Shown piece by piece: positions 54,868 through 63,447 of a stretch of 64,000 bases of DNA. Each line of letters begins with the position of its first letter. The stretch's first letter is position 1. Below the pieces are notes generated by a model. It worked only from the letters and a program-made list of their open reading frames with translations. It was not told where the DNA came from and ran no database searches. Position numbers and translations under genes: made by a program. Source of the stretch: Gracilibacillus orientalis (GTDB taxonomy: Bacteria; Bacillota; Bacilli; Bacillales; Amphibacillaceae); NCBI RefSeq assembly GCF_900114645.1, contig NZ_FOTR01000008.1, forward strand, positions 124,001 through 188,000, given 5' to 3'.

Positions 54868-54904
54868 ACTTACAAAATAATTATACATGATACAGTAAGG
54901 CTGA

Positions 54905-55019
54905 TTACATCATGCCTGACAATTCGCCACCTATTGGTACTAGATTCACCATCTTCTTCTGGAAGGTCAGCTTATAACCTCCATAGTTCCGGGAGAATAT
55001 TAGTAAATAGCCTATTCAT
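54905..55019 (-). pseudogene. Possible frameshifted small gene
   Basis: ATG 55019 follows AAGGGGGGA and reads MNRLFTNILPELWRL to a stop at 54972. The neighbouring frame stays open from 55015 to a stop at 54905 and encodes SRNYGGYKLTFQKKMVNLVP and on to GELSGMM. One indel near the start codon would give a single protein of about 38 residues, followed by the hairpin at 54867. No family recognised. The rest of 55020-55273 shows only a small hairpin (TACCTAG / CTAGGTA) near 55074-55113. Confidence 0.35.
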
Positions 55020-55273
55020 TAATCCCCCCTTGCAAGTACAAAAGGAATGTTACTAATTCTTAATAAATAGTCTACCTAGGCTTTACTGTCCCTCGATGAA
55101 AAGGTCTAGGTAAGGGTATTAAATATAACAAGCCATTACTTCCCTCATTTGCTCTAGGTATTATATGATGATTTTCAATATTGTCTCAACTCCTAATACC
55201 ATAACGAGCTTCATACCAATTTCAACTGATGGAGGGAGAATGGTGGATGATAAGCTAGTATAAAAGCAGGCTT

Positions 55274-56293
55274 TTATTGAGGTAATTCCGCTACTTTTAC
55301 TAATAGTTTGCCGATATTATTTCCTTCAAATAGATCAAGAAATGCATCTGGGATATTTTCGAATCCTTCTTTGATTGTTTCTTGATATTTTAATTTACCT
55401 TCTTGTAACCACTCTGCAAGTGCTACTGTACCTTCAGGGAAGCGGTCTGCGAAATCACCTAATGTGAATCCTTGCATTACGGCACTTTTCTTAATAAGTG
55501 TTGTTTGTACACGCGGTCCAATATCTTCACCTTCCAAGTTATAACTTGATATGGCACCACAAATTGGCATACGTGCGAATTTGTTTAAATGCGCATGTAC
55601 TGCATCAGATATTTCTCCACCAACATTATCAAAATAAACATCTATGCCATTTGGACAGGCTTTCGCTAAATCATTCTCAAGATTAGCAGTTGTCTTGTAA
55701 TTAACTGCATCATCAAAATGTAATTCTTCTTTTAAATATTGAATTTTTTCATCTGAACCTGCAATTCCAACAACATGTGCTCCTTTAATTTTAGCAATTT
55801 GGCCTACGATTGATCCTACTGCACCTGCAGCACCTGAGATAACAACCGTTTCACCTTCTTTTGGCTTTCCAATCTCAAGAAGTCCGAAGTATGCTGTTAA
55901 ACCAGTCATCCCTAAGATACCTAAATGAGTGCTAATAGGTGCTATATCCTTATCAATCTTTCTAATTTCATTTTCTTTTGCTGTGTAATATGTCTGCCAA
56001 CCATAGCCACCAATGACTACATCACCTGATTGAAATTGATCTGACTTGGATTCAACAACCTCTCCGATTGCTCCACCATCAATAACTGCATTCAACTCAA
56101 AAGGTGCTACATAAGAAGGAGCATCTATCATTCGCCCACGCATATATGGATCGACGGATACGTATAATGTACGAATTAAAACTTCGCCTTTTTCCGGTTG
56201 CTTACTATCTGTTTCTACCAATTTAAATGTATTTTTATCAGGTGTGCCTGTTGGTCGTTCTGCTAAAATAATTTGTTCTTTTTTATTATTCAA
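55274..56293 (-). CDS. CurA/YfmJ-type NADP-dependent oxidoreductase
   Basis: A 339-residue zinc-free medium-chain reductase. The N-terminus IILAERPTGTPDKNTFKLVE and the cofactor motif GAAGAVGSIVGQIAKIKGA (G-x-x-G-x-x-G) match the YfmJ/CurA/2-alkenal reductase group. It reduces activated double bonds with NADPH. TTG 56293 follows AGGAGAG. Single gene with no obvious link to its neighbours. Confidence 0.88.
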   Translation of the reverse strand: MNNKKEQIILAERPTGTPDKNTFKLVETDSKQPEKGEVLIRTLYVSVDPYMRGRMIDAPSYVAPFELNAVIDGGAIGEVVESKSDQFQSGDVVIGGYGWQTYYTAKENEIRKIDKDIAPISTHLGILGMTGLTAYFGLLEIGKPKEGETVVISGAAGAVGSIVGQIAKIKGAHVVGIAGSDEKIQYLKEELHFDDAVNYKTTANLENDLAKACPNGIDVYFDNVGGEISDAVHAHLNKFARMPICGAISSYNLEGEDIGPRVQTTLIKKSAVMQGFTLGDFADRFPEGTVALAEWLQEGKLKYQETIKEGFENIPDAFLDLFEGNNIGKLLVKVAELPQ

Positions 56294-56486
56294 TTCTATC
56301 TCTCCTATTCTGTATTACTTTCCATGCTTAGCTAAAGTAACAAAAAATTAGGATAAAAGAAAGCTAAATGCTTCACTCAAATGTTTTAATGACTATCCCT
56401 ACACTTTAGTAAGCTTCCTTAATGTGCCCAAGATACTGCTGATATACTCTTTGTTGAATAACATATTCCCTTTTAATTCCTAAGTT

Positions 56487-57257
56487 TCACATTTCATCAT
56501 TAATTTGTTTCGACAGGTTTTTCAAATTAGTTAAACTAGTCTGTAAGCAATCATATGGATTTCGTTCACAAACATCCTGTTCTACCGCATACCACTCGAT
56601 ACCGTTTGCTTCTCCCCATTGAAGAATTGGCACAAAGTCAATTACGCCTTCTCCCACTTCAGCAAATGTCTGCCGTTCATCATTTGTCATATCTTTCAAG
56701 TGAATGATCGGCATACGATTTGCGTAAGGATATATAAATTCAACAGGATCACGCCCACTCTTTTTCACCCAAAAGACATCTATTTCAGCCAAAATTTCAT
56801 TACCATTATAAGGATTAAGTATATAACGTAATGCATTCTGTTCATCAATCTCATTATCAAACTCGAATGCATGGTTATGATAACTAATACGATAACCTGG
56901 TGCTTGTTTGGCAACTCGATTTAACGTTTCTTTAACCTCACGATAGCCTGATTCATTTCGTAATTCATTCGATAGAAACGGACAGATAATATCCTTAGTT
57001 CCATATAAATCTACTTCTTTTAATACATTATCCAGATCCGATTGCAATCGCTTCAATGGAGTGTGCATCCCAGCAGCTTTTAACTTATTTTCTTCTAAAG
57101 CAAGTGCTACTTCTTTAGGATCATAATCTTTTGGCAATGCGGAGATTTGTACACCTGCCCAGCCCATCTCTTTCAACTTTTTGAATACCGGACGTATTCC
57201 CTCTTTTTTTAATTCCTCACGCAACGTATATAGCTGTGCGGCAAACTTTTGTTCCAT
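56487..57257 (-). CDS. Sugar phosphate isomerase/epimerase-like TIM barrel
   Basis: A 256-residue protein of the AP-endonuclease-2/xylose-isomerase-like fold: QLYTLREELKKEGIRPVFKK at the start, SYHNHAFEFDNE and IDVFWVKKSGRDPVEFIYPY for the metal ligands, and HLKDMTNDERQTFAEVGEGV near the end. ATG 57257 is eight bases after AGGAG; an ATG three codons earlier overlaps that site. It acts in the cytoplasm on an unknown polyol or sugar acid. A cre-like box lies upstream and the AraC regulator gene is next on the same strand, ending 257 bases away. Confidence 0.85.
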   Translation of the reverse strand: MEQKFAAQLYTLREELKKEGIRPVFKKLKEMGWAGVQISALPKDYDPKEVALALEENKLKAAGMHTPLKRLQSDLDNVLKEVDLYGTKDIICPFLSNELRNESGYREVKETLNRVAKQAPGYRISYHNHAFEFDNEIDEQNALRYILNPYNGNEILAEIDVFWVKKSGRDPVEFIYPYANRMPIIHLKDMTNDERQTFAEVGEGVIDFVPILQWGEANGIEWYAVEQDVCERNPYDCLQTSLTNLKNLSKQINDEM

Positions 57258-57366
57258 TAAAAACATCTCCTTTTTAAAACGACATACAGATAATTATTCG
57301 AGAAATATCACCTTTGTGCCTTAATTCTTTTCCATTAATCAGTGAAATTACCTCTTCCATTTAAAA

Positions 57367-57380
57367 GGTAATCGTTTTCA
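57367..57380. promoter_or_regulatory. cre-like box upstream of the isomerase-like gene
   Basis: On the minus strand TGAAAACGATTACC matches the CcpA consensus TGWAANCGNTNWCA except for the last base. It lies 110 bases before the start. Confidence 0.5.
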
Positions 57381-57513
57381 AAATAGATTTAACTAGTTAA
57401 ATTATAGTAGAATTTTAGATAAAAATCATTGTATGACGTTACTTAGATTATTAGGAAAATTATCTGAGTGTGCATTTGAAGTTTTATTAGTAGGATATTC
57501 ATTAAATACCCTT

Positions 57514-58368
57514 TCATTTATTGTTTAACCGAATATGACGATATTGCTTTGCAGTTACCCCAACTTTTTCACGAAAGAAGCGACTAAAGTGAGAAACGCT
57601 TTCAAAACCGCACTCATAAGCTATATCTTTTAATGGTTTATGAGATTCCATTTCTAATAAATATTTTACTTGTGTTAGGCGGCATCCCATCACATATTCC
57701 ATTACTGTATAACCAGTCATTTCTTTAAATACATGAGAAACATATGACTTACTTAAGCTAAGTTCTTTTGCTATATCATTTAAAGATAACTTGTTCATGT
57801 AATTAACTTGAATATATTCAGCAATTTTTTCTGAATGTTCAAACTTATCACTTTTCCGATCTGGCAGTTTAATAGAATCAATCTGACCGAGATGATAAAC
57901 ACTAATTAATACTTGAATTAACAATACTTTCAGTTCTGCTTCAGTGATAGCATCGTTCTGATTTGCTGCACGCTTCCTCTTCACAAGTCGTTGAATTACT
58001 TCCTCTAAATATTTGGATTCATCGTTTTCTCTCGTACGAATTAAGCAATGATGCAGTTTTTTAAAAACTTCTAATAAATACATACTGTCAATTTCTAAAA
58101 GAATACTTTTAATCCACTGAGGGGAAAAATGAATGACACTGCGAACATACTCTTTATTTGGATTTACATTGGGCTTATGAAGTGTCATTCCATCCATAAG
58201 CAATAAATCACCTGGTTCTAAATCAAAAATCTGGTTATGAATTAAATATCGACATGATCCTGAGTGAAAAAAATAAATTTCATATTGTTCTGGATGTGAA
58301 TGATAATCAAACTCACCACTTCCACTTGAACGATATCCGATTCGCAAAGGTTTATTCACATGACCCAT
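57514..58368 (-). CDS. AraC family regulator with N-terminal cupin
   Basis: A 284-residue protein: an AraC-type cupin (GEFDYHSHPEQYEIYFFHSG, FDLEPGDLLLMDGMTLHKPN) in residues 1-150 and two helix-turn-helices at the C-terminus (LSLNDIAKELSLSKSYVSHV and GFESVSHFSRFFREKVGVTA). It probably controls the carbohydrate genes around it, either the isomerase-like gene downstream or the divergent pectate lyase. Start ATG 58368. Confidence 0.9.
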   Translation of the reverse strand: MGHVNKPLRIGYRSSGSGEFDYHSHPEQYEIYFFHSGSCRYLIHNQIFDLEPGDLLLMDGMTLHKPNVNPNKEYVRSVIHFSPQWIKSILLEIDSMYLLEVFKKLHHCLIRTRENDESKYLEEVIQRLVKRKRAANQNDAITEAELKVLLIQVLISVYHLGQIDSIKLPDRKSDKFEHSEKIAEYIQVNYMNKLSLNDIAKELSLSKSYVSHVFKEMTGYTVMEYVMGCRLTQVKYLLEMESHKPLKDIAYECGFESVSHFSRFFREKVGVTAKQYRHIRLNNK

Positions 58369-58626
58369 TCCTTTCTGATGTAGTATATAAAGATGATTGA
58401 AATGAAAGGCATTGCATTAAAATGTAAATATTCTCAAAAATCCTTTTTAATCAGACGTTCTCACTAAATTTTATAATATTATCGATTATAACACACGGTT
58501 TACTAGCATCCTTGCTGTGCTACAACGATTTTGTCATAAGACTTCCATATATCTGGCAAAGACTCTCAGATAATTTTGGAAGAAAACTAGATATTATCAG
58601 ATCATGAATTAATTGAATGTTTAAAC

Positions 58627-58654
58627 TATAATAACCTTAATGTAACCGTTAACA
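58627..58654 (+). promoter_or_regulatory. -10 element and perfect cre box before the pectate lyase
   Basis: TATAAT (58627-58632) is followed at 58641-58654 by TGTAACCGTTAACA, which matches the CcpA consensus TGWAANCGNTNWCA completely. The box sits at the transcription start, the classical repressing position. No good -35 is seen. The leader of about 280 bases to 58920 contains a perfect AAAGGAGGTGA at 58791 without a canonical start codon at proper distance. Otherwise 58369-58920 holds no gene. Confidence 0.7.
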
Positions 58655-58920
58655 TTTTTTTGAGTTAGAGTATGCATACATCAAACCCATCGATAGGCGG
58701 GACTCTACATGGACCCAACCAATGTGATAGGAAAAGAACTGCATAGATGTGAGAATAAGAAAGAAAAACTGATTTCCAGCTATGCTTTAAAGGAGGTGAT
58801 TTTATCCGTAACCTGTTGTTGCCTATTCCCCTTACTTAGGAAGACAGAAATCTATGAATCGTTTTTAACAGAAGACCAGGTCAGCTAGTATCAATTTATT
58901 GAAGAAAGGGGAAATATATT

Positions 58921-60420
58921 GTGAAAAAAATAGGAAGTTTGTTTGTGATTGGATTTATGTTTGCCGTATTGTTTATGACAAGCACAGTTTATGCAAATGA
59001 AGGTAATACAAGCTATTACATTTCTCCAACTGGTAGTGATAGCAATCCAGGAACGGAAAGTGAGCCTTTTAAAAGCATAATGAAAGCACAATCAGCAGCT
59101 GCATCCGGGGATACTGTATATATTCGTGGAGGAGTTTATGATGATTTTGAAATACCAGAAACCGATAATCCACACGAGAGTGCCTATCATTTTGTGCATG
59201 ATATTTATAAGAGTGGGATTACTTATAAGGCTTATCCTGAAGACGAAAGGCCAGTTTTTGATTTTAGTAATGTGCCAACTGATCAACGAGTAGCTGCTTT
59301 TTATGTAGGAAGCGATGTAACCGATATTAATTTCGAAGGATTTAATGTGACAGGTATTAAAGTTGGTAATCAAAAACAATCCGAAGCTTTTAGATTACAC
59401 GGTCAAGCAAACTTTTGGAATATGATTGTTCATGATAATGAAGCAAATGGTTTTTATTTTGCTGGTGGCCCTGCGTCAGGCATTGTTTATAATTCCGATG
59501 CTTATAACAACATTGGACCAACTGACAGCTCAGCTGGAAATATAGATGGCTTTGGTGCCCATGGAGAGGAAGTAGTATTCATTAACAACCGGGCATGGAA
59601 TAATAGTGATGATGGTTTTGACAGCATCAGTGTAGAAGGAGCAGTGATTCACCATAAAAACTGGTCTTTTAATCACAGGGGTAATCAAGATGGCAATGGT
59701 GACAGAAATGGTTTTAAAGTCGGTGGCTATAGTTATAGAACAACGGGAATACCAGATCCTATGCCAGTTCACACCGTTCAATATAATTTAGCAGCTAATA
59801 ACGGTGGTAATAACTTTTATGCTAATCATCAACCAGGGCAATCAGCTTACTGGATGAATAACACTGCTTATAGTCCTGGATACGGTGCTAACTTCAATAT
59901 GCTAGAGCGTGTTAGTCCAACTAGTAAAGAAGACATCCCTGGTTACCGAGAAGTTTTACACAATAACATAGCTTTTGAGGGTGCACTAACATCAAACAAT
60001 AATACTCCGCCAGAAAATGAAACGAATAATTCTTGGACCATAGATGGTGGTCTTGAAATCACATCTGAAGATTTTAATAGTCTGGATATGACCCAATTAA
60101 CTGCACCTAGAAAATCAGACGGTAGCTTACCTGATGTGACATTTATGCAACCTGTACCTACCAGTCCTCTTTACGAGCACGATTTAGGCTACCTTACTTA
60201 CCAAAAAGATCCTGTTTCAGCCTTACAAAGCCTAGTGACAGTACTCAACCAATACGGAATGATAGATAATCACGGAATCGCGAACAGCCTTCAAAAGAAA
60301 CTAAAAAATCATAATCTATCTGCTTTTATTGATCAGGTAAAGGATCAATCGAACGAGCATATAGATAAGGGAATAGCACGTGTTCTTGTTCTAGAAGCGG
60401 AAGCATTTCAAACCAAATAA
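58921..60420 (+). CDS. Secreted PL9 pectate lyase with C-terminal FIMAH domain
   Basis: A 499-residue secreted protein. The signal peptide (MKKIGSLFVIGFMFAVLFMT, to about residue 25) precedes a right-handed parallel beta-helix of family PL9. Motifs: DGFGAHGE (209-216), WNNSDDGFDSI with the calcium-binding Asp pairs, and RNGFKVGG with the probable catalytic base Lys266. Residues 430-499 form a FIMAH helical domain (HIDKGIARVLVLEAEAF). GTG 58921 follows GAAAGGGGAAA. It degrades polygalacturonate or a related uronate polymer; exo or endo mode cannot be told. Confidence 0.88.
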   Translation: MKKIGSLFVIGFMFAVLFMTSTVYANEGNTSYYISPTGSDSNPGTESEPFKSIMKAQSAAASGDTVYIRGGVYDDFEIPETDNPHESAYHFVHDIYKSGITYKAYPEDERPVFDFSNVPTDQRVAAFYVGSDVTDINFEGFNVTGIKVGNQKQSEAFRLHGQANFWNMIVHDNEANGFYFAGGPASGIVYNSDAYNNIGPTDSSAGNIDGFGAHGEEVVFINNRAWNNSDDGFDSISVEGAVIHHKNWSFNHRGNQDGNGDRNGFKVGGYSYRTTGIPDPMPVHTVQYNLAANNGGNNFYANHQPGQSAYWMNNTAYSPGYGANFNMLERVSPTSKEDIPGYREVLHNNIAFEGALTSNNNTPPENETNNSWTIDGGLEITSEDFNSLDMTQLTAPRKSDGSLPDVTFMQPVPTSPLYEHDLGYLTYQKDPVSALQSLVTVLNQYGMIDNHGIANSLQKKLKNHNLSAFIDQVKDQSNEHIDKGIARVLVLEAEAFQTK

Positions 60421-60431
60421 AGAATTAGCAG

Positions 60432-60470
60432 AGAAGCACCCCATATAACCATAGTGGGTGCTTCTTTTTT
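60432..60470 (+). terminator. Terminator of the pectate lyase
   Basis: AGAAGCACCC / GGGTGCTTCT, 10-bp stem with a 13-base loop and six T. Confidence 0.92.
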
Positions 60471-60649
60471 CAATACAGTTCATTTTTCTGGTGAGTGCCA
60501 TTACACCATGAAGTTGCTGTGAAGTTCGATGGCGTTTTCATACTCATATCTATACAGTAATTTTAATTAATTCTTCAGAACTCCTTTATCATACTCCATA
60601 TCTTCTAATACATGAGGAATATATCTTTGGACTGAAAAGTATAAGTACC

Positions 60650-61645
60650 TTAAGCTAAGATATTAAAATATTCTTTCTTAACCTGCCATTGTAATGGTAC
60701 TCCAATTAGGTACCGCTTAAACTCTTCTAGCATATAGTAGCCCATTCGTTCACATTCCTTACCCTCACTTCCTGCTAAATGTGGTGTTAATACCATGTTT
60801 TCTAAATAATAAAGAGGGGAGTCTTGATTTGGTGGTTCAGGAAAAGTTACATCTAAGACAGCGGTTATATCTGATCTATCCTGCAAAACCTCGATCATTT
60901 CTGATTCTCTTACTATAGCTCCTCTAGAAGTGTTAATAAAACTAGAGTTTGGAAGCATTTGAGAAAAATGCTCTTTTCCAATCATGCCTATAGTTTCATC
61001 TAATAGAGGCGTATGCAAAGAAACCACATCCGATTTTTTGAAGACTTCATCCAAGCTACATAGCTCCACACCTAACTTTTCAGCTTCCCTATCCTTTATA
61101 TATGGATCGTATCCTATTACTTTAATATCAAATGGCTTAAGTAACTCACAAACAATTTTACCTACAGTACTAAACGAAACTATTCCAACTGTGCTTCCAA
61201 AAGTACCTGGTATATCAAAAGGTTTTCCGGGAAACTGCTTTGTATTTCTAATACTTCTGGTAAATGTCCAACCTTTCTTTAAGCAGAATAAAATCTGTGA
61301 TAGCGTGAATTCTGCAACAGGAACAGCATTAGCCTTAACAGCATTAGTTATTAATATTCCACGATCCCAAGCCGCATCTGTTGCAATACTCTTTACTGAT
61401 CCAGCAGCATAAAAAAATGCTTTTAGATTTGGTGCCTCATCAAGCAGTGATTGATCAAGCTTTGGTCCTCCCCAACCGGAAAAGATTACTTCTACCTCAT
61501 CTAGGACTGAAAGATCCTGTTGGATTTGCTGATTCGTCATTGGTGGTCGATAAATGTCAGATAACTCCGCAATTTCTTTCCTCAATTTTTCTGGATATAC
61601 TAATTCAAATGGAGCTTGATTCATAATATACAATCCTTTTACCAT
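60650..61645 (-). CDS. D-2-hydroxyacid dehydrogenase family protein
   Basis: A 331-residue NAD-dependent dehydrogenase. Nucleotide-binding region GSTVGIVSFSTVGKIVCELL (the usual G-x-G-x-x-G is degenerate, with Ser and Phe). Catalytic Arg in FINTSRGAIV, Glu in LDVTFPEPP, and His in LTPHLAGSEGKE. ATG 61645 with AAGAG upstream matches the family N-terminus MVKGLYIMNQ; the ATG at codon 8 has a better ribosome site and is an alternative. It may act on a sugar acid released by the nearby lyase. Confidence 0.85.
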   Translation of the reverse strand: MVKGLYIMNQAPFELVYPEKLRKEIAELSDIYRPPMTNQQIQQDLSVLDEVEVIFSGWGGPKLDQSLLDEAPNLKAFFYAAGSVKSIATDAAWDRGILITNAVKANAVPVAEFTLSQILFCLKKGWTFTRSIRNTKQFPGKPFDIPGTFGSTVGIVSFSTVGKIVCELLKPFDIKVIGYDPYIKDREAEKLGVELCSLDEVFKKSDVVSLHTPLLDETIGMIGKEHFSQMLPNSSFINTSRGAIVRESEMIEVLQDRSDITAVLDVTFPEPPNQDSPLYYLENMVLTPHLAGSEGKECERMGYYMLEEFKRYLIGVPLQWQVKKEYFNILA

Positions 61646-61701
61646 CGTTATCACTCTTTCTTATTAGACTGGGACAAGGGGAGGTTTCTTGGCCTTTCTT
61701 T

Positions 61702-61866
61702 CTATTTGACACCTTTTAAATGTTTAACAGTATCGATGTTGTGCTTAATAGATTCTTTTGTACCCTTTGAACGTTTAAAATCTTCTATTCCATCATAGCC
61801 TACAGCTTTTACATCAAAGAAGACTTGCGTCCAATCCACAACTCCTTTTTCAACTAATACCCACTC
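61702..61866 (-). pseudogene. C-terminal remnant of a sugar isomerase/epimerase-like gene
   Basis: A 54-codon frame reads EWVLVEKGVVDWTQVFFDVK then AVGYDG and IEDFKRSKGTKESIKHNIDT to a stop at 61702. The pattern G-x-V-D-W-x-Q-V-F...G-Y-D-G is the C-terminal end of TIM-barrel isomerases of the same broad family as the gene at 56.5 kb. The first 200 or so codons are absent. The remaining 61867-61985 shows only the terminator hairpin. Confidence 0.75.
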
Positions 61867-61936
61867 CAATTAAAATTATCCCTTGAAATGCTGAATTTCT
61901 TATATTAACAACTAGTGCATCATTAAAAATTGATAA

Positions 61937-61961
61937 GAAGGAGGATAAAATATCCTCCTTC
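61937..61961 (-). terminator. Hairpin after the solute-binding protein gene
   Basis: GAAGGAGGATA / TATCCTCCTTC, 11-bp perfect stem with a 3-base loop, 25 bases after the minus-strand stop at 61986. It also carries an AAGGAGG-like sequence on both strands. Confidence 0.75.
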
Positions 61962-61985
61962 TCCTGCTTACTAAATAAAAGCAAT

Positions 61986-63380
61986 TTATCTATTCTCTAG
62001 CCATTCTGTACTTTCTTTTTGAGCCTTATCCAATGCTTCCTGAGCATTTCGTTGATCCGTCAATGCAGCCTCAATCTCTGAAGTCAAGATAAATCGCGGT
62101 TGCGCGGCTGCCCAATGATATCTAGGTGAATTATACGGTGTACTCATCGCTTCAAAAACTGGTCCTAATAAGTCTTCGTGTTCTTTGACGCTTTCCCATT
62201 CAAGTGCTGATTTTACAGATGGAAATGCACCGGTTGTATAAAAATATTGCTGGGCATATTCACTAGTTGCATATTTAAGCCATTCCCAAGCCAAGTCCTT
62301 GTTTTCGCTATCCTTAGCCATCGTTATCGGGCTACCAGCAAACAAACCACCTGCGCCATCTTCATTCTTAAATTCCTGAGCAATTGCAATACGATCCTCT
62401 AACCCTTGCGCTTGTACTTGCTCAACTAACTCTCCAGGACCTGTGTTTAACATAATGGCAATATTGTTATCTTTTGTCATCCATTTTTCCTGGCCTTGGT
62501 TACTTACAATACCTTCTGGTGCTAATTCTTGCATTTCAAGCAGCCAGTTTAGACTTTTAACCATTTCAGGTGAATTAAATTCAAACTCAACTTCATCCCA
62601 TGCGAAACCTGTTCCCCATTTTCCTCCTAGACCTTCAGCCGCGTTAACTAGTGTAAATGCGGAAGACCAGTCGCCACGGAACCAAATACCATAGTTTTGT
62701 TCACCCGTAACAGGGTTTGTTCCAGTCATCTTTGCGGCCTTATCACCAATTTCTTCCATTGTTGGGTGTTCAGAAAGATATTCTACTCCCCAATCATCAA
62801 ATAACTTTTTATCATAAGTAATAAAACGAGCATCGCCGAAGAACGGTAGACCAAAAATCTCCAAATCACTACTTTCAGGTCCTAATGCTTTCCAACCATC
62901 AACTTGCTGATCGATAAAAATATCTGTACTAAATTCTTCGTCTTTATCCATGTACGGTTGTAACGGTTCTAATAATCCTTGAGCTGCAAAGTCAGCGATA
63001 CCAGGCATTTGGTAAACATCTGCTTCAGAAGAGGTTAACATTGCCTGTGTTTTTTCTGTATAACCTTCCCACGGCATAAGGATAAATTCGACAGTGGCAC
63101 CTGGATGTTGTCTTTCAAACTCTTCTTTTACGTCTTTTAACCCAGGAGTTGTTTCTCCTGTTATTGGATCTGTTGAATCTTCCATAGAAAAGTCACCTAT
63201 CAACTGAACTTTAACTGTTTGACCATTCCAATCCTGAGAGTTGTCCACTTCTGTTTCTGGAACTTCAGAACTTTCATCTACTCCGGTATTTTCTGAAGAG
63301 GATTCATTGTTGCAACCTATAAGCGTTACTGTCATTAATAAAAAGAGAACAATTCCTAAAAAAGATTTTGTGCTAAACAT
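61986..63380 (-). CDS. Sugar ABC transporter solute-binding lipoprotein
   Basis: A 464-residue family-1 binding protein. Signal peptide with lipobox Cys23 (LMTVTLIGCNNESS), then an acidic Ser/Glu-rich linker. Typical segments: KDVKEEFERQHPGATVEFIL, SSEADVYQMPGIADFAAQGL, and WEWLKYATSEYAQQYFYTTG. It follows the permease gene by 67 bases and forms part of an importer for a mono- or oligosaccharide, possibly pectin-derived by context. Confidence 0.9.
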   Translation of the reverse strand: MFSTKSFLGIVLFLLMTVTLIGCNNESSSENTGVDESSEVPETEVDNSQDWNGQTVKVQLIGDFSMEDSTDPITGETTPGLKDVKEEFERQHPGATVEFILMPWEGYTEKTQAMLTSSEADVYQMPGIADFAAQGLLEPLQPYMDKDEEFSTDIFIDQQVDGWKALGPESSDLEIFGLPFFGDARFITYDKKLFDDWGVEYLSEHPTMEEIGDKAAKMTGTNPVTGEQNYGIWFRGDWSSAFTLVNAAEGLGGKWGTGFAWDEVEFEFNSPEMVKSLNWLLEMQELAPEGIVSNQGQEKWMTKDNNIAIMLNTGPGELVEQVQAQGLEDRIAIAQEFKNEDGAGGLFAGSPITMAKDSENKDLAWEWLKYATSEYAQQYFYTTGAFPSVKSALEWESVKEHEDLLGPVFEAMSTPYNSPRYHWAAAQPRFILTSEIEAALTDQRNAQEALDKAQKESTEWLENR

Positions 63381-63447
63381 GCTTTTACCCCCTGTTTTTA
63401 ATAGTAAATTCCAGTAATATAGCTTCTTAAAGATAGAATCAATGATT

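Noticed and set aside
58790-58890. Small ORF from GTG 58796 after a perfect AAAGGAGGTGA
   Set aside because: The GTG lies inside the ribosome site, and no ATG, GTG or TTG stands at the right distance in a long enough frame.
60984-61412. Plus-strand open frame of 142 codons
   Set aside because: Antisense shadow of the hydroxyacid dehydrogenase, which has clear catalytic motifs.
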